A stretch of DNA of 7,198 nt from Polyangiaceae bacterium (GTDB lineage Bacteria > Myxococcota_A > Polyangia > Polyangiales > Polyangiaceae): positions 1 to 7,198 of the forward strand of contig JAICXU010000150.1 in the NCBI GenBank assembly GCA_025934595.1. Direction: 5' to 3'. Below, in pieces: positions 5,011-7,198 of this stretch (its first letter is position 1; every line of letters begins with the position of its first letter). The translations under genes and the position numbers were made by a program. Under the pieces are notes generated by a model. That model was not told the origin of the DNA and did not search any database. It worked only from the letters and a program-made list of their open reading frames with translations.

Positions 5011-7028
5011 CGCTTCCGGATCCGAAATACGTTCTCCGTCGGTATGACGAGCTCGAAATCGACGTTCGGCCACTGGTTCTTCAAGTCGGAGTTCCACGCC
5101 AAGAACGCGAAGATCGGGCGACCCTCGGCGGTCCATCGGTCGATGAGCTCCATGATGCTTGCCCATCCCGTGGATTCGTAAAGGTCGGCGTATTCGACGT
5201 CGCGATCCTCGAGCTCGGCCAGAGCGGTATCGATGTCGCCTCCGTAGCCGACGATGGCCACGCGAGGCGGCAGCGTCCGCATCACGACGTCCGTGCGAAC
5301 GTCACCTCCGATGCGGATCGCCCTCACGGCCGGAAATGTAAACCCCACGTTGATGCCGATGCCGAGCGCGATGCATGCACTTGCCAGAGTTGCAGCGGTG
5401 CGATTCCAGAACGAAGCGTCGCGGCCCAGTGCGCGCCACACGGCGAGCGCGGTAAGAGCGGCGACGAGCAGCGGGGCGTACAGAAAAAATGCGCGCTCCG
5501 TGAGGGTGGTGTCGTAATCGTTCCAACACACGATTCCGATCGCGAGACCCACAATCGCGGCCAGCGCACCGTGACCTCGGCTCCAGTGAAGCGATCGGAT
5601 CGCGTGCAACGCCAAGATCATCAGCGGCGCCGTCATCGGCGTCGTGTATCGCAAGACGACGATCGGAAAACCGAACGCAAATGCCGTCGGCTGATTCGCG
5701 CGCAGCATGAGGGCGAGCAGGCCCAAAAACGCGGGAAGCCCGAAGATGCGTGCGTAGCCACGCCCGGCGCCCGAGACTTTTGCGGCGAAGGGCGCGAGCG
5801 CGAGGAGGGGCGTGCATTGCAAAAGCGACCGAATGAGCCACGGGCCGAACATGTTTCCGATTCCGTCGGCGGGGTGCGTGATGACGGGGGAGGCGTCCAT
5901 GTCGAGCATTCCGACGTCGAACAGATTTCCCCAAGCCACGCGGCCCATGTGCCAAGCGTGAATGCGAAGGACAGGCAAAAGGACGAACGCCGCTACGAGG
6001 ACCGTCCCCGCGACGGCGGCGAGACGAGCCCGTCTCCTTGCGATCCAGATCGTCGCCACGACGGCCGCGACCCAGAGGAGCGCGGGAGCGGCGTAGATTG
6101 CCATGTCGACGATGTGTTGCTTGTCTTGCCCGGTCTCGGCACAGCTCCTCCACGGACAAGGTCCATAAGAGATGGGATTGAGGGAGTGAAACCGGATTGC
6201 ATTCAACGTGGCGACGGGAACGAATCCGATCAGGAGCCCTCCCGAAAAGCTGGCGGCGCGAAATAATGAGGTAGGGCTGGGGATCCACCCTCGAAATGGA
6301 AAATTGGAGGGTATGGAAATTACGGGATGCGATTCACCCGGTTGCCCTGCGCCCGCGGCCGCGAGCAATCCGACGACCATGGGAAATGTCAGGAGATGCG
6401 CCGTGACCGAGAGCGCGCCCAGGAATCCGGCAAATGACGCGGCGACGAGGGCGCGTCTGCCCGTGATTTGCGTGCCGACGAGCGTGAAATAAGACGCGCC
6501 CGCGAAGAGGACGTCCGCGAGGATGTAGGGGCTCATGTCGATCGACGTCGCTGGGATGGGCGTCGAAAACACGATGAGCGCCGCCGCGACCGACCCCCAC
6601 AGACGGTCGCGGAAAAAACGCGAGGCGACTGCAAACATCAACATTGCAAAAACGGCGAGAAGCACGACGTTTGCGCGAGAAACGGCGGGCAACCCTCCGA
6701 GCCGGAAGAAAGGAGCCATCGAATACGCGAAGAGGGGAGGATAGGTGCCCCATAGGCGATTGCCGTCTCGGAGGTTCCATCGCGCTTGCAGCTCGGGAAA
6801 CCTACTGACCGGGCCATTCGTGTAATCGGGGAGGCCGTGGTCGGCGACGGCCCGCATCATCTCGATGTGCGTTCGCGAATCGCAACTCAGCGCGCTGTGC
6901 CATGTCGCCTGCGGGAGCAGCGCGAGGATCCCGAAGACGACGAGAGCCAAGAGCGCGTACGCCACGCGATCACGACGGGCAATTTTGGGGTCCGCATGGT
7001 TTTGCGGGCGGTCCGACACGCGGGCCAC
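5007..7028 (-). CDS. GT-C-like polytopic glycosyltransferase, paralogue of the 200-2200 gene
   Basis: The product is 673 residues from a GTG at 7028-7026. An in-frame GTG three codons later is equally possible, and no Shine-Dalgarno site is visible. The first helix is about residues 22-40. It is followed by an acidic first loop (D50 in LSCDSRTHIEM), TYPPLFAYSMAPFF (95-108) and about ten further helices to about residue 565. A loop at 284-305 contains SYGPCPWRSCAETGQDKQH with C291 and C296. The soluble tail (about 566-673) includes VEYADLYES and a WTAEGRPIF segment. Similarity to the 666-residue protein runs end to end: 23 of 33 residues are identical from ATWHS to NGP, and 17 of 22 across the cysteine loop. 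The expected function is sugar transfer from a polyprenyl-phosphate donor outside the inner membrane, by GT-C family inference. It is coupled to the SGNH gene downstream and lies 50 bases after the upstream gene at the right edge, so it may belong to a longer operon. Confidence 0.86.
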   Translation of the reverse strand: MARVSDRPQNHADPKIARRDRVAYALLALVVFGILALLPQATWHSALSCDSRTHIEMMRAVADHGLPDYTNGPVSRFPELQARWNLRDGNRLWGTYPPLFAYSMAPFFRLGGLPAVSRANVVLLAVFAMLMFAVASRFFRDRLWGSVAAALIVFSTPIPATSIDMSPYILADVLFAGASYFTLVGTQITGRRALVAASFAGFLGALSVTAHLLTFPMVVGLLAAAGAGQPGESHPVISIPSNFPFRGWIPSPTSLFRAASFSGGLLIGFVPVATLNAIRFHSLNPISYGPCPWRSCAETGQDKQHIVDMAIYAAPALLWVAAVVATIWIARRRARLAAVAGTVLVAAFVLLPVLRIHAWHMGRVAWGNLFDVGMLDMDASPVITHPADGIGNMFGPWLIRSLLQCTPLLALAPFAAKVSGAGRGYARIFGLPAFLGLLALMLRANQPTAFAFGFPIVVLRYTTPMTAPLMILALHAIRSLHWSRGHGALAAIVGLAIGIVCWNDYDTTLTERAFFLYAPLLVAALTALAVWRALGRDASFWNRTAATLASACIALGIGINVGFTFPAVRAIRIGGDVRTDVVMRTLPPRVAIVGYGGDIDTALAELEDRDVEYADLYESTGWASIMELIDRWTAEGRPIFAFLAWNSDLKNQWPNVDFELVIPTENVFRIRKR
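6774..6876. repeat. DNA-level paralogous repeat, copy 2 (within the 5007-7028 gene)
   Basis: This is the partner of 1961-2063 in the same orientation. The exact matches are 6774-6795 and 6856-6876. It encodes the equivalent first loop of the paralogous GT-C protein. Confidence 0.85.
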
Positions 7029-7078
7029 CGTAGCGTTTTCGGCCCGCAGACGAAACCGAAACCGCTTCGCAGCAGGTG

Positions 7079-7198
7079 CTACGGCGCCGAACCCAGCGTC
7101 AAGTGAGCCATCTCGATGCCTTGGAAATCGGCTCGAACGCGCGCCACGTAGAGCTGCCCCTTCTCTTCGACGATCTCAGGAGCGGCGAGCGGCATGAC
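7079..7198 (-). CDS. C-terminal end of an unrecognised protein (enters from the right edge)
   Basis: The frame is open from the window edge for 39 codons to a TAG at 7081-7079. The visible tail contains MPLAAPEIVEEKGQLYVARV and then RADFQGIEMAHLTLGSAP. It is soluble in character, with no membrane segment, and its third codon positions are mostly G or C, as in the neighbouring genes. I do not recognise the family. A start at the ATG 7195-7193 would give a 38-residue protein, but a longer gene entering from outside is more likely. It ends 50 bases before the 673-residue GT-C gene on the same strand, so the two could share a transcript. The 7029-7078 gap shows no convincing terminator or promoter. 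Confidence 0.55.
   Translation of the reverse strand, partial: VMPLAAPEIVEEKGQLYVARVRADFQGIEMAHLTLGSAP

Noticed and set aside
5011..5166. N-terminal extension of the SGNH protein to an ATG at 5166
   Set aside because: The extra 52 residues are charged, lie antiphase over the conserved tail of the upstream GT-C gene, and ignore the clean ATGA coupling at 5007-5010.
5302..6288. A 328-codon minus-strand frame inside the 673-residue GT-C gene, and a 231-codon plus-strand frame at 5571-6266
   Set aside because: Both translations are very rich in Arg, Ala, Pro and charged residues with no domain pattern. They overlie a well-supported membrane-protein gene and are typical alternate-frame openings in GC-rich coding DNA.
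7051..7070. Short tandem CGAAAC repeats and CGAA/TTCG pairing in the gap before the 673-residue gene
   Set aside because: Two repeat units and a four-base stem are too little to call a terminator or an operator.

Overview
The window is GC-rich, with strong G/C preference at third codon positions and almost no intergenic space. It encodes almost only multi-pass membrane proteins. The style (large GT-C type glycosyltransferases, proline-rich linkers, GTG starts, no strong Shine-Dalgarno sites) fits a large-genome bacterium such as a myxobacterium or other former deltaproteobacterium. That placement is inference; there is no RNA gene or marker gene here to fix it.

Layout. Five genes lie on the minus strand and one on the plus strand. 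Reading the minus strand from the right edge: (1) the last 39 codons of an unrecognised gene (7079-7198); (2) a 673-residue GT-C-like membrane protein (5007-7028); (3) a 383-residue membrane-anchored SGNH-hydrolase-like protein (3859-5010), joined to gene 2 by an ATGA stop/start overlap. Next is the single plus-strand gene, a roughly 504-residue GT-C-like protein (about 2348-3862). It converges on gene 3 so tightly that both stop codons share one CTAG palindrome. Then the minus strand resumes with (4) a 666-residue GT-C-like protein (200-2200), a clear paralogue of gene 2, and (5) the start of another GT39/ArnT-like membrane protein (1-216), whose GTG start overlaps the end of gene 4. Genes 2+3 and 4+5 look like two short operons; a 147-base divergent region (2201-2347) lies between gene 4 and the plus-strand gene.

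How they may work together. GT-C enzymes usually take sugars from polyprenyl-phosphate donors and transfer them on the outer face of the inner membrane. Four such proteins beside a membrane-tethered SGNH domain predicted to face the same compartment suggest building and acyl-modifying (or de-acylating) an envelope glycan or glycolipid. This is inferred from family membership and gene order only; no donor or acceptor can be read from the sequence. The points most worth a second look are the duplicated GT-C pair with its conserved two-cysteine loop, a comparable cysteine pair in the plus-strand GT-C protein, and the altered oxyanion-hole blocks of the SGNH domain.
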